Shown: positions 1 to 8,494, counted from the stretch's first letter. The stretch is 48,608 nucleotides of DNA from Pseudomonas sp. SJZ074 (GCF_007828215.1 NZ_VIUE01000037.1:1-48608); one strand, 5' to 3'. A program made the numbers and translations. The notes: generated by a model not told the origin, from the letters alone.

Positions 1-704
1 ACTGGCGTAGTGGACGCGGCTCAAACTCTCGAAAAACTTTGGAGAGACTTGAGCACGCGTTGCGAGCAGAGGTACATCAAGAGGCGCAGGCATTGGAATA
101 GATTTGTGGGGATCCCTCAGACTCTGCTCGCATTTCGCCCTCTACGATAGCGGTATCGTTGAACCACACTGAGGCAGTGAACATATCGACTTACGCTGAT
201 GCGACACCTGAGCAGCAAGACGCCGAATTCGGCCAATTTTGGCAATCCATGCGCCATGCAGCCCAAGTCATACGTGAGCGCAGCCAGGTTCACAGCAATG
301 GCGTGATCGGAACAGCAGCGGGTCACTGCGATGGCTTCAACCATCCGACGCCCGTAGCGGGTGTGGGGAAATTTGTCGAGCTGAACTGCCGCACACAGTA
401 CGGGTGTTTATATTGCGAGCACTATATCTGCCACAGTGACGAAGAGGATCTACATAAATTGTTGAGTTTGCAGTACGTAATCAATTCCGTGCGTAAAACG
501 GTTCCTGACGTGGCGCACGCTGAGGCACTATACAAAGATCTCTCTATCCGAATTGAGTTTATCATCGAAGCGCTTTGCAAACGCTCTGATTCAACGAGGC
601 AGACTGTCGAAGCGGTCAAAATAAAAGTGTTTGAGTATGGTGAAATTACTGCGTTTTGGGAAAGCCGATTGAGCCGTTATGAACGGTTGGGGGTGACATT
701 TTGA
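1..704 (+). pseudogene. C-terminal part of a tyrosine-recombinase-like protein, probably frameshifted
   Basis: This is the 3' end of a gene that starts left of the window. The last part, in the frame of 159-704, carries a cysteine/histidine-rich stretch (HCDGF, then NCRTQYGCLYCEHYICH) like the C-terminal zinc-binding tail of large integrases, and a similar tail ends the next gene. Bases 1-147 are open in a different frame and read as protein (LWRDL, HWNRFVGIPQTLL) up to a TAG at 148-150, while the tail frame is closed by TAG at 99-101. A small indel between 102 and 150 would join the two. The catalytic domain would lie off-window. Its TGA (702-704) overlaps the TTG start of the next gene, which suggests translational coupling in the ancestor. 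A separate 181-residue protein starting at TTG 159 is possible but less likely. Base composition is poorer in GC than the rest of the window. Confidence 0.55.
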
Positions 705-2751
705 GTGATGTTGTTCAGTCCATAGGCAGTCTCTTTGCTAGCGGTCACTTCGCTGGTACTTCCGAGCCAGATAATGCCTTTCATTTATATGGGAAGCCTA
801 GTCCAAATTTTGTGCTATGTCGCGATGAGAATGGCATAGCAACGGCGATATATAACGGTGCTTCTTGGGACTTCAATCCATACAGGTTGAGTGCAAAAAA
901 AGTTAATCGAATATCCTTTGATACAGTTTTTGATGATGAAGGGGAAGAGCAGTCAGTATTGATCGATGATGTCAAGTATTTGCTGTACTGTCTGATCTAT
1001 TTTGCAGGCGGTGGACGACGCGGTACGCTCAGTGTATCCACGTTGAGTCAGTACTGGATGGTTTTGCGCATGGCCATGAAGTTTTGTTACGAGCAGAAGC
1101 AGAAGCGTTTGGTCGGCGTGCTTTCTTTGGAACAGTTGTTCACAGTGCCGGTATATCTTGCGGCGTTTATTCGTGAGCAAAAACCTGTTGGCAAGGTTCT
1201 GACTGGAATATTGCGGGCCTTGGTTAGCGTAGGCGGTAATCGACTGGGGTACGCCGTGCTCAACCCAAGTGCATTTGATCTTAAAGCTCCAGATTTCAAA
1301 CAACATCCCGTTATTCCTACGCGTATCTATTTGAGCCTGATCAATGTAACTGGTGACCTCATCGATCAGCTACACCCCGGTTTAAACAGATTCGAGTCAT
1401 TTATAGAGTGTTTCGCCAATGAGCACTATGGCCGTACGCGCATAAGGCAAAAAAAGATCTGGGCTACAACGCGAGCTTTCACCCTGACATGCCTCAGGCA
1501 CTCAAGGACCACGATCTGAGCGCGGTGTTCTCCGGAGAGTTTGCGTGCGCTCATAAGAGACATTTACAGACCGTCTTGCTCAAGATGCAGTATACGCTGG
1601 CAACCGTAGTCCACCTTTATACCGGCATGCGCGATCAAGAGGTCATGCGAATGTCCTATATCTGTTTATCCGATAAAATTGCCCAGGAAGCGGTTCTTGA
1701 TGATGAAGGTATACTCCGAGATAAGTCACAGTCGGTAAATATTCTATCGACCACCACGAAATTTTCGGGCTACAAGAAAGAAAGTACTTGGTTCGCCCCA
1801 GATGAAGTCGTCAAGGCTATCGAGATTGCTAAAGCGATTTGCCGTGGTCTCGCTAAGCTATATAAGGTCGAGCTAGATGATCGCTGTCCGCTTTTTCTCA
1901 ATCCATCGATATTGAGTTTTACGAGAGGTAAAGCAGAGGTTGGTGTTACGAGCTTTTCTTTAAGGTCTACTCAAGAGTCTACCTTACGATTGATTTTGAT
2001 TAAGGACGAGGATGTTAAAGAACTATGTCAAAGCGACCCTTCTCGTGATTTTCACAACGATCCGGAATTCGCAGTCGGCCAGCCCTGGCCGCTGACCACG
2101 CATCAGTTCCGACGTTCGCTGGCGTTTTATGGTAGTAGCAGCGGCTTTCTCTCGCTGCCAACGCTTCGAACACAGTTTAAACACATGACCATCCAGATGG
2201 CTCGATATTACGCTAATAACTACGAGAATTTGCGAACGATATTTGGCTATTACGATGAGAGCAGAAATGAATTTTTGCTGCCACGCAATCACTTTGCCTT
2301 CGAATATTAGATGGCTATGCCCATGGCTGTAGCCAATCAACTGATTGCTGATCTTCTATTCAGTGAGGAGCCGTTATTTGGCGGCACTGGTTCGTATATG
2401 GAGAAGCAGAAAAAACGGCTTCAGGCGGGTGAGGTTCGAATTGAAGATGTCCGTGCTGACACTGAACAGCGGGTTAAAAATGGTGCAATCAGTTACAGGC
2501 CAACGCTTCTCGGTGGTTGTACCAAGGTAGGTCGTTGCGATTCGTTTCTGTTGGGTGATTACACTGAGTGCTTGACTTGTGAGGGGGCCATTATAAAACG
2601 CTCGAACCTAGATGCGGCTATCGAGGACGCGACGGAAGAATTGTGTAATTACCCGGAAAACTCTGGCGAATATCAGATTGTGAGGGGTGATATTGAGCGT
2701 TTGACGGCTTACAAAGCTCGGTTGATTGATACCGTGGAGTTATCGCTATGA
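701..2751 (+). pseudogene. Tyrosine recombinase/integrase needing a -1 shift and readthrough of one TAG
   Basis: Second recombinase of the module. Read with one -1 shift near 1456 and with TAG 2308-2310 as a sense codon, it gives about 683 residues. Catalytic residues of tyrosine recombinases are visible: Arg about 311 (TGMRDQEV), His 468 and Arg 471 (HQFRRSLAFYG), a second His in FKHMT and the nucleophile Tyr 503 or 504 (MARYYANN). A C-terminal cysteine cluster (GGCTKVGRC, ECLTCEG) follows the TAG, as in the first gene. The frame change falls exactly at A_AAA_AAG (1450-1456). Past the TAG the sequence MAMPMAVANQLIADLLF reads as plain continuation (CAG to TAG would explain it). Start is TTG 701, overlapping the previous stop; the end overlaps the next ATG. 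Either a decaying gene or one using recoding; the TAG favours decay. Expressed as it stands it would give 272-, 273- and 146-residue pieces. Confidence 0.75.
1450..1456 (+). promoter_or_regulatory. A_AAA_AAG slippery heptamer at the recombinase frame change
   Basis: The zero frame reads CAA AAA AAG, and sliding back one base gives GAT CTG GGC, exactly the frame in which the catalytic domain continues. This is the classic bacterial -1 slippery sequence (dnaX, IS3-family transposases). No strong upstream Shine-Dalgarno stimulator is visible, and only a weak downstream hairpin (TGCC TCA GGCA near 1489). Loss of one A from an A8 run would look the same. Confidence 0.4.
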
Positions 2752-3182
2752 AGAGTGGCCTGGTTGATAGTAGCGGCCTGAGTGCATGTGAGAACGCTTT
2801 CCAGCGACTCCTAGATGGCAATCCCGTTGTCGCTGAGCATGTAGGCCTAGACCTTTCGAAGCTCACTGCGAGCATTGTTAGTCTGGAGGCGGGGTTTGAC
2901 CGTGGGTACTTAAAGAAATCTCGTAAGTCGCACTTACAGCTACTCGCAAAGATTGAGTCTGTTCGGGCAGGGGCCGGCAAAGGGACTTCGTCAAATGGTC
3001 GTCGAATCCGACAGTTGGAAAGTCAGTTAGCTTCGCTAGAAAAAGAGCTGTTAACGGCCCAAATTCAGCGCGATAAGGTTTTTGCTCAGAATATGAAATT
3101 ATGGGATCGGGTACGTGATTTGGAATATTCGTTGAAAAATACGGGCACTGCTAACGTCAAGCAGTTCAGACGTCCGCATTGA
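2748..3182 (+). CDS. Third protein of the recombinase module, small coiled-coil protein
   Basis: A 144-residue protein starting at ATG 2748, four bases (ATGA) inside the end of the second recombinase. The N-terminal half is mixed with a conserved-looking segment (GYLKKSRKSH); residues about 75-130 are a charged heptad-like helix (IRQLESQLASLEKELL, KLWDRVRDLEY), predicted coiled coil. Small helical third proteins are found in three-gene recombinase modules such as Tn554 tnpABC and the gamma-mobile-trio elements, where they assist the recombinases. The tight overlap and position support the same role here, but family membership is inferred from layout and not from a recognised domain. This is the only gene of the module that looks intact. 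Confidence 0.6.
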   Translation: MKSGLVDSSGLSACENAFQRLLDGNPVVAEHVGLDLSKLTASIVSLEAGFDRGYLKKSRKSHLQLLAKIESVRAGAGKGTSSNGRRIRQLESQLASLEKELLTAQIQRDKVFAQNMKLWDRVRDLEYSLKNTGTANVKQFRRPH

Positions 3183-3513
3183 TCAATTGTCCAAACCTGG
3201 ACCACGAGGAAGAGGGGGTTAACCACCACATTTTGTGGACATGACCGGCAGAGAACGACCCTTTGCGGCCAATCGCAGAAGGGGGTGGACAACTAAACGT
3301 TGTCCACCCTACACAGCTCCCGAATTCGCGTAGGGCGAATGGCCAACCCGTGGAACGCCTCGTGGCGTTTTCCATGAGTGGCCGCCCAGGCTACCTCGCT
3401 GAAGTATCGGAATTCGAATATTTCCATTCAATCTTTGATAGTGACGCCATGGCGATACGGCCTTGGATTCAACGGTGGCCGAAGAGTACACGCTCCATTC
3501 GGCACTCCAGTGA
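3183..3513. other. Intergenic region, probable right end of the integrative element
   Basis: No convincing gene. It lies between the last recombinase-module gene and the chromosomal hydrolase, so the element boundary should be here. It holds the perfect inverted repeat at 3283-3309 and extra TGTCCA/TGGACA hexamers near 3188 and 3236. No direct repeat marking the attachment core can be assigned, because the left end is outside the window. Confidence 0.4.
3283..3309. repeat. 11-bp perfect inverted repeat with 5-base loop
   Basis: GGGTGGACAAC (3283-3293), loop TAAAC, GTTGTCCACCC (3299-3309). It is too poor in downstream T to be a good intrinsic terminator. Its place just after the recombinase operon makes it a candidate recombinase-binding or element-end site. 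Confidence 0.55.
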
Positions 3514-4401
3514 TCAGGCAGCCGCGCTGCCTATTACCTCGCGGATCCGTGCGGCGATGTGCTCCACATGGGTTTCCAGGGCGAAGTGGCCCGTGTCGAG
3601 CAGCTCGACCACGGCGTTCGGCTTGTCCTTCCTGAAAGCTTCGGCGCCTGGCGGGATGAAGAACGGGTCGTGTCGACCCCAGATGATCAGCGCTGGCACT
3701 TGGGAGTTGCGCAAAAACGCCTGGAACTCCGGGTAGCGCTCGAGGTTGGTGGCATAGTCGAGAATTAGGTCCAGCTGGATATCCTTGTTGCCCGGACGTT
3801 CCAGTAGCAGCGCATCGAGGGTGTAGGACTCGGGGGCGACCTGCGTCGGGTCGGCGACGCCATGCAGGTACTGCCAGCGGGTCCCCTCCAGATGTAGCAT
3901 GGCATCGTGGACGACCTGCCTGTTGGCGGCGGACGGATCAGCCCAGTAAGCACGTACCGGTGCCCAGGCATCGCCGAGCCCTTCCAGATAGGCGTTGCCG
4001 TTCTGCGAGATGAAGCCGCTCACCCGTTCGGGATGCGCGACGGCCAGGCGCAGGCCGGTCGGTGCGCCATAGTCGAACACGTACATGGCGTAGCGCGTCA
4101 GCCCGAGCGCGTCGACGAAGGCGCCGAGGGTATGGGCCAGGGCGTCGAAGCTGTAGTTATAGTTGCGTTCACTTGGCACTTCGGTAAAGCCGAAACCGGG
4201 AAGGTCTGGTGCGATCAGGCGGAAGCGGTCGGCGAGCAGCGGGATCAGGTTGCGGAACTGATGCGATGAGCTGGGAAAACCATGCAACAGCAGCAGCACC
4301 GGGGCATCCGGCTTGCCGGCTTCACGGTAGAAGACACGAACCCCGTCGGCTTCGACGAACTGGTGGCGGACTGAATGGGCGGAGCGGCAGATGGTGTTCA
4401 T
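3514..4401 (-). CDS. Alpha/beta hydrolase of the haloalkane dehalogenase/epoxide hydrolase type
   Basis: A 295-residue cytoplasmic hydrolase. The oxyanion-hole motif LHGFPSSSHQF is near residue 45, the nucleophile elbow VFDYGAPTG carries Asp instead of Ser, an acid Asp lies in WGRHDPFF, and the catalytic His in TGHFALETH. The Asp-Asp-His triad is that of epoxide hydrolases, haloalkane dehalogenases and fluoroacetate dehalogenases. The substrate cannot be told. I chose ATG 4401, which has AGAGGG eight bases upstream; the frame stays open to 4617, but that extension would run through the divergent promoter. It is divergent from a CGNR-type regulator, suggesting that protein controls it, and palindromes lie between them. 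Confidence 0.85.
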   Translation of the reverse strand: MNTICRSAHSVRHQFVEADGVRVFYREAGKPDAPVLLLLHGFPSSSHQFRNLIPLLADRFRLIAPDLPGFGFTEVPSERNYNYSFDALAHTLGAFVDALGLTRYAMYVFDYGAPTGLRLAVAHPERVSGFISQNGNAYLEGLGDAWAPVRAYWADPSAANRQVVHDAMLHLEGTRWQYLHGVADPTQVAPESYTLDALLLERPGNKDIQLDLILDYATNLERYPEFQAFLRNSQVPALIIWGRHDPFFIPPGAEAFRKDKPNAVVELLDTGHFALETHVEHIAARIREVIGSAAA

Positions 4402-4471
4402 CGGATGAGCCCTCTGTAACCAGCGAAAATAAGGCGGTGGGTTACTACGAGGGTCAATCTCGCACGCACAC

Positions 4472-4569
4472 GGTAACCAGTCAATGATTATTTTAGAGGT
4501 TATGGTCATGACCGACGACTGGCAGTTCTGGCGGATATGTAACTTGAATCGTCTAGTACAACGGTTACC
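4472..4569. promoter_or_regulatory. Candidate operators between hydrolase and CGNR regulator
   Basis: The divergent gap holds a perfect 10-bp palindrome GGTCATGACC (4504-4513) and a distant inverted pair GGTAACC (4472-4478) and GGTTACC (4563-4569). Their place between a putative regulator and an enzyme gene suggests operator use; no known binding consensus is matched. Confidence 0.35.
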
Positions 4570-4600
4570 ATGACGGCAACGATCTTCCGCGAGAAATGCC

Positions 4601-5176
4601 ATGGCCACCCCTGTCACCGAGCCCTTCGTAATCGCCGATCATCCGGCGCTGGATATGCTCAACACCATTGCCACTCGCGATGGCGTCGCTACCGATTTCT
4701 GGCAGAGCGATGCCGATGTGCACACCTGGATGAAACGCACCGGGTTAAGGGAGGCTCCTGTGCCACGCTTTGCCAAAGGGGCTGTGCTCGAGGCGGCGAA
4801 AGCCTTGCGCGAAGCCGTACGTGTCCTGGTCGAGCAACGCAAGGCCGGAGTGTACGGCGATCCAACGACGCTCAACCGTTTCTTGTGCGAAGCGGCCAGC
4901 CATTCGCAACTGGTCTGGGAGCATTCCGCCGAGCCGCGTCTACTGCGGATTGCCGAGCGCCAATCGCCGGAGCAATGGCTGGCCCCCCTGTCGGAACGGG
5001 CGGCAGACTTGCTATGCCATGGCGATTTCACTCTGGTCCGCCAGTGTGAACATTCGGACTGCACGCTCTGGTTCTACGATCGCACCAAGTCGCACCGACG
5101 TCGCTGGTGTGCCATGGCACTCTGCGGCAACCGGCATAAGGTCGCCGAGCATCGCAAACGTCAGTATCAGAAGTAA
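4601..5176 (+). CDS. CGNR zinc-finger (ABATE domain) putative transcriptional regulator
   Basis: A 191-residue protein. Residues about 1-130 match the ABATE-type domain (HPALDMLNT at the N-terminus, helical middle). The C-terminal CGNR zinc finger is clear: CEHSDCTLWFYD, then RRRWCAMALCGNRHKVAEHRKR, with four Cys ligands and the CGNR signature. Proteins of this family are thought to act as stress-related transcription regulators. The start at ATG 4601 fits the family N-terminus (FVIADHPALD). It is divergent from the hydrolase at 3514-4401, its most likely target. Confidence 0.87.
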   Translation: MATPVTEPFVIADHPALDMLNTIATRDGVATDFWQSDADVHTWMKRTGLREAPVPRFAKGAVLEAAKALREAVRVLVEQRKAGVYGDPTTLNRFLCEAASHSQLVWEHSAEPRLLRIAERQSPEQWLAPLSERAADLLCHGDFTLVRQCEHSDCTLWFYDRTKSHRRRWCAMALCGNRHKVAEHRKRQYQK

Positions 5177-5653
5177 CCGATTAGTCAGGTGCTGGCCAAC
5201 GGCGCTTGGTGGTGGTCATGCCGAGGTAACGCCGAAGTTTTGGCCCTGATGGTCTCCTATTGGCCGTTTTCTGACGAGGTCGAATGCAAGCGGGTGGGAT
5301 AATAGAGTGCAATTTCGCAGTCAAACACAGAACCACTACGCGCCATTTTTCAGTCAAACTACTCATCAGGATTGACTGTCAATGCGTTTTCGGGGAATTG
5401 GCTAAAAACCTTGGAAATACGGGCTTTGACAGGTGTCAAAGGTGCGCCGGGTACTTGATAGAGCGCATTACTGGCCGGATGATCCGTTGGTGGCGGAGGC
5501 GACGGCGCGGGTCAAGCCGCGTAAGTGAGCAAAGAGTAATCCGCAGGGAAGCTGAACCCTGTGGGAACGAGCCTGCTCGCGATGGCGGTGTATCAACTAG
5601 CCCAGAATTGACTGACCCGACGCTATCGCGAGCAGGCTCCCACAGCTGTCCGG
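5177..5653. other. 477-bp intergenic region with a coding-like remnant and a REP pair
   Basis: No full gene is supported. At 5433-5528 a GTG-started frame of 31 codons (MSKVRRVLDRAHYWPDDPL, ending VKPRK) reads like the C-terminus of a lost protein. A REP pair follows at 5559-5647. The rest shows nothing I can name. Confidence 0.45.
5559..5647. repeat. REP doublet (inverted pair)
   Basis: Two inverted copies of the REP hairpin, starting TGTGGGAACGAGCCTGCTCGCGA and ending TCGCGAGCAGGCTCCCACA, about 45 bases apart, just past the end of the minus-strand endonuclease-like gene. Confidence 0.85.
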
Positions 5654-6733
5654 CTATGGCGTAACGGGCAGCAGGAACCGTGCAATCACCGGCAAGTGAT
5701 CGGAGATGCGCAACGTGTCGTCCTGTCGCACCTGGGCCTCGACCCGTTTGATGCGCGGGCTGTAGAACAGATAATCGACGGTGCGGTCCGGGCCGTTGAG
5801 GCCGGGGTCGTTCGGGTAGTGGGTCAGCCAGTGCGCACGGTCGATGCCACTGGCCTCGTTGTTGGTGGGAATCATCGGGTACTTGTCCCACAGCAGGTGT
5901 AGCGGACTGTCAACGGAGTAGGGGGTGCGCTGTTCGGGCGGCAGGCGCAGGTACTGCCCCAGGGGCAATAGATTGAAGTCACCGCCGATCAGCCAAGGCA
6001 TGCCTCGGGATTCGAACTTGTCCAGGGCCTTGGATACGGCAGTGACTTGCTTGGGCAGGGTTTCGTCCGGCTGTGTGGCCCGCTCCAGATGCGTGTTGAG
6101 CACCGCCATTTGACTGCCATCGCTCAGCGGTATGTAGCTCACCAGCAGGGCATTTTTCGGTTGGAACTGGCGGCTGATGAAGTTGGTCTCGGCCACTGGC
6201 AGTTGCACCCGTTCGGCGTGATCGATGCGGTAGCGGCTCAGCGTTGCCAGTTGTCGACCGACGCTGCCGAAGATATGGGGGCTGGGTATGAAATCGGCCT
6301 TCCAGTCGAAGGCGCTGGTGCTGCAGGAGTAAAGGTCGGCGAGCCGCTCCTGCAACAACTTGAGTTGGTCCTGGTAGTCGCTGGCCTTGGCGCCGTTGTC
6401 CAATTCCTGCAGCAGGACGATGCCGGGTTGCTCGTCACGGATGACCCGTGCCACTTCGTCGAGGCTGAATGCCATGTCTTCCGGGGTTGGGCTTTCATCG
6501 TCGCCCTGGGCCAGGTCGTGCCAGAACACGTAGCGTTTGCCGGCCAGGAACTGGACGTTCCAGGTCATCACCTTTACCGCTTGGCCGGGCATCAGCGGCG
6601 CGGCGCCCGCGGTGCAATTGACCGGTAGTGTTTCCCGGGCTTGTGGGCGCCAGGTCAGGCCGTAGATCGCCAGTGCAGCGAGGCAGACGATCAGCAACAA
6701 GCTCAGCAATGTGTAGCGCAGTAAACGGGTCAT
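5654..6733 (-). CDS. Endonuclease/exonuclease/phosphatase-family protein, membrane-anchored
   Basis: A 359-residue protein with one N-terminal membrane segment (residues about 5-26, LLSLLLIVCLAALAIYGL), so the catalytic domain should lie in the periplasm. All EEP-fold motifs are present: MTWNVQFL, LLQELDNG, NTHLE, GGDFNLLP and SDHLPV, giving the metal-binding and catalytic Asn, Glu, Asp and His residues. The substrate may be a nucleic acid, a phosphoinositide or a sphingolipid-like phosphodiester; the sequence does not say which. Start ATG 6733 overlaps the stop of the upstream gene (ATGA), so the two are translationally coupled. Confidence 0.85.
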   Translation of the reverse strand: MTRLLRYTLLSLLLIVCLAALAIYGLTWRPQARETLPVNCTAGAAPLMPGQAVKVMTWNVQFLAGKRYVFWHDLAQGDDESPTPEDMAFSLDEVARVIRDEQPGIVLLQELDNGAKASDYQDQLKLLQERLADLYSCSTSAFDWKADFIPSPHIFGSVGRQLATLSRYRIDHAERVQLPVAETNFISRQFQPKNALLVSYIPLSDGSQMAVLNTHLERATQPDETLPKQVTAVSKALDKFESRGMPWLIGGDFNLLPLGQYLRLPPEQRTPYSVDSPLHLLWDKYPMIPTNNEASGIDRAHWLTHYPNDPGLNGPDRTVDYLFYSPRIKRVEAQVRQDDTLRISDHLPVIARFLLPVTP

Positions 6734-7389
6734 GGCTCGGTTTTTTCCCCGATCAGCATGAATATCCGGAACAGCACCACGCTGGTGAACAGTTGCAGGA
6801 AGCTGTGAATGCTGTCGATCAACAGGCCGAGCCAGGGGTTCTGGGGCGGCGGATACACCGAGACGCTGGCGCCCTTGAGCAGCCACAGCGGCCCCATCAC
6901 GCCCATGATGCACAACAGGATCCGCCAGAACCGGCCGCGGCTCATGCGCAGGCTTTCCTTCATCGCGGCCAGCGGCGCCAGGCCTCGGAGCACCAGCAGG
7001 TACTCGCTGAACGCCAGGGTCACCATCAGCCACAGGCCCGGCAGGATGTACAACGAAATACCCAGCAGGATCAGCAGCGTGTTGAGGGCGGTCAGCAACG
7101 CGAAGCGCGGCCAGAGGATCAGGGCCGCGGCTAGGAGGTCGCGAATGTGCGGCGATTCGCCTCGGCTGCGGGCGTCGAGAAACAGGATCAGTGCAGCGGT
7201 GTACACCGGATATACCAGCAGCCCGACGATCACGCTGTAGCCCGGAAAACCATCAGGGCCGAGAGCGCTGTCGACGGCTTGTTGCAGCACGGCCTCGAGT
7301 ATCACCAGTGGCAGGCACAGCTGGGCGATCCGGCCCAGATGGCGCTTGAAGAAATACAAAGAGTCGCGCAGCACGTCAAACGGATTCAT
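6730..7389 (-). CDS. YciC-like (UPF0259-type) integral membrane protein
   Basis: A 219-residue protein with about six hydrophobic segments (for example LPLVILEAVL, VIVGLLVYPVYTAALILFL, LLTALNTLLILLGISLYILPGLWLMV). The N-terminal MNPFDVLRDSLYFFKRHLGRIAQLCLPLV is typical of the YciC family, whose function is unknown. ATG 7389 gives the family N-terminus; the open frame runs further upstream without support. First gene of a two-gene operon with the EEP-family protein. Confidence 0.78.
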   Translation of the reverse strand: MNPFDVLRDSLYFFKRHLGRIAQLCLPLVILEAVLQQAVDSALGPDGFPGYSVIVGLLVYPVYTAALILFLDARSRGESPHIRDLLAAALILWPRFALLTALNTLLILLGISLYILPGLWLMVTLAFSEYLLVLRGLAPLAAMKESLRMSRGRFWRILLCIMGVMGPLWLLKGASVSVYPPPQNPWLGLLIDSIHSFLQLFTSVVLFRIFMLIGEKTEP

Positions 7390-7565
7390 GAGTCGGATCG
7401 CAGGTCCAGAAGCGGTCCGACACTTTAACCGATCAGGCACCCGCACAAGCAAACGTAAACATCAGGTAAAGACCATTGAAACCTTCGTGGCAAGCCCCAT
7501 TACTGATGAGCACCGGTTCTGCGGAACCGGCTTGGTTTTCTACCCGGCAATCTGATGAGGTCGCC

Positions 7566-8336
7566 ATGAACAGCGAAGAACAAACCCTGATCGATGGACT
7601 GTTTTCACGGCTGCAACAGGCCGAAAAGGATTCAGGCCCGCGCGACGCCCAGGCCGAGGCGCGGATCAAGGAGCACTTGGCCAGCCAGCCCGCGGCCGGT
7701 TATTTCATGGCCCAGGCGATTCTTGTGCAGGAGGCGGCAATCAAACGCCTCGACGAGCAGAACAGGCAACTGACCGAGCAAGTCCAGCAACTGCAGACGG
7801 ACCTGCAGAACGCTCGCAGCCAGGCCTCGGCACCCAGCGGTGGCGGTGGTTTCCTCTCGAGTATTTTTGGTGGCAGCAGCCGCGATTCGCGACCGGCCCC
7901 CGTCCCAAGCGCTCCGGCAACCGGCGGTGGCGGCTGGCGCGAGCCGGCGCGGCCGTCGTTCAACAACGCCCCGGCTCAGCAGGGCTTCGGTGCGCCGCCA
8001 GCGGGCTATGGCGCTGCACAACAACAAGCCCCGGCAGCGAGCAGCTTCCTGGGTGGCGCCCTGAAAACCGCGGCCGGCGTGGCCGGTGGTGTGATGTTGG
8101 CGCAAGGTATCAGCAGTCTGTTCCACAGCGGCCAGCAGCCCCAGGAAATCGTCGAGATCATCAAGCAAGAGCCGGCCCAACCGGCCAGCGACGTGGGTAA
8201 CAGCGGGGACAACGGTTGGGGCGACGACCAGCGCATGGCCGACAACGATAACTACGGCAACGACCAGGGCGGCTTCAGCGACGCGGACTACAGCGACGAC
8301 TCTTCCTTCTTTGGCGACGACGATTCCTTCGTCTGA
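7566..8336 (+). CDS. DUF2076 family protein
   Basis: A 256-residue protein. Residues 1-75 are helical and charged (MNSEEQTLIDGLFSRLQQAEKDSG, then an EQVQQLQTDLQ coiled-coil segment). The middle is low-complexity, rich in Gly, Pro, Ala and Gln, followed by a hydrophobic Gly-rich segment (FLGGALKTAAGVAGGVMLAQGISSLF) and an acidic Asp/Ser-rich tail. This layout is that of DUF2076, of unknown function, with an envelope location suggested by the hydrophobic segment. ATG 7566 is preceded by GAGG at a good distance. Confidence 0.85.
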   Translation: MNSEEQTLIDGLFSRLQQAEKDSGPRDAQAEARIKEHLASQPAAGYFMAQAILVQEAAIKRLDEQNRQLTEQVQQLQTDLQNARSQASAPSGGGGFLSSIFGGSSRDSRPAPVPSAPATGGGGWREPARPSFNNAPAQQGFGAPPAGYGAAQQQAPAASSFLGGALKTAAGVAGGVMLAQGISSLFHSGQQPQEIVEIIKQEPAQPASDVGNSGDNGWGDDQRMADNDNYGNDQGGFSDADYSDDSSFFGDDDSFV

Positions 8337-8494
8337 CCTGCCATTCGTCCGGGGTGCCCACGCGCCTCGGACCGATTATTCGCGGAACCCTCCTTCGGGC
8401 TGGCATACTGGGCGCCTTTTCGGGCTTGGTGGCCACATCGGCCACTGATGCCTGACCCAGAGCCTGTGCGCTTGTGCATTCAAGAGGAACCGCG

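Noticed and set aside
3514..4617. Longer 367-residue form of the alpha/beta hydrolase
   Set aside because: The extra 72 residues run through the divergent promoter and do not look like protein of the family; ATG 4401 has a ribosome binding site and the right length.
5284..5664. 126-residue frame across the 477-bp gap
   Set aside because: It runs through a REP doublet and has no recognisable domain or ribosome binding site.
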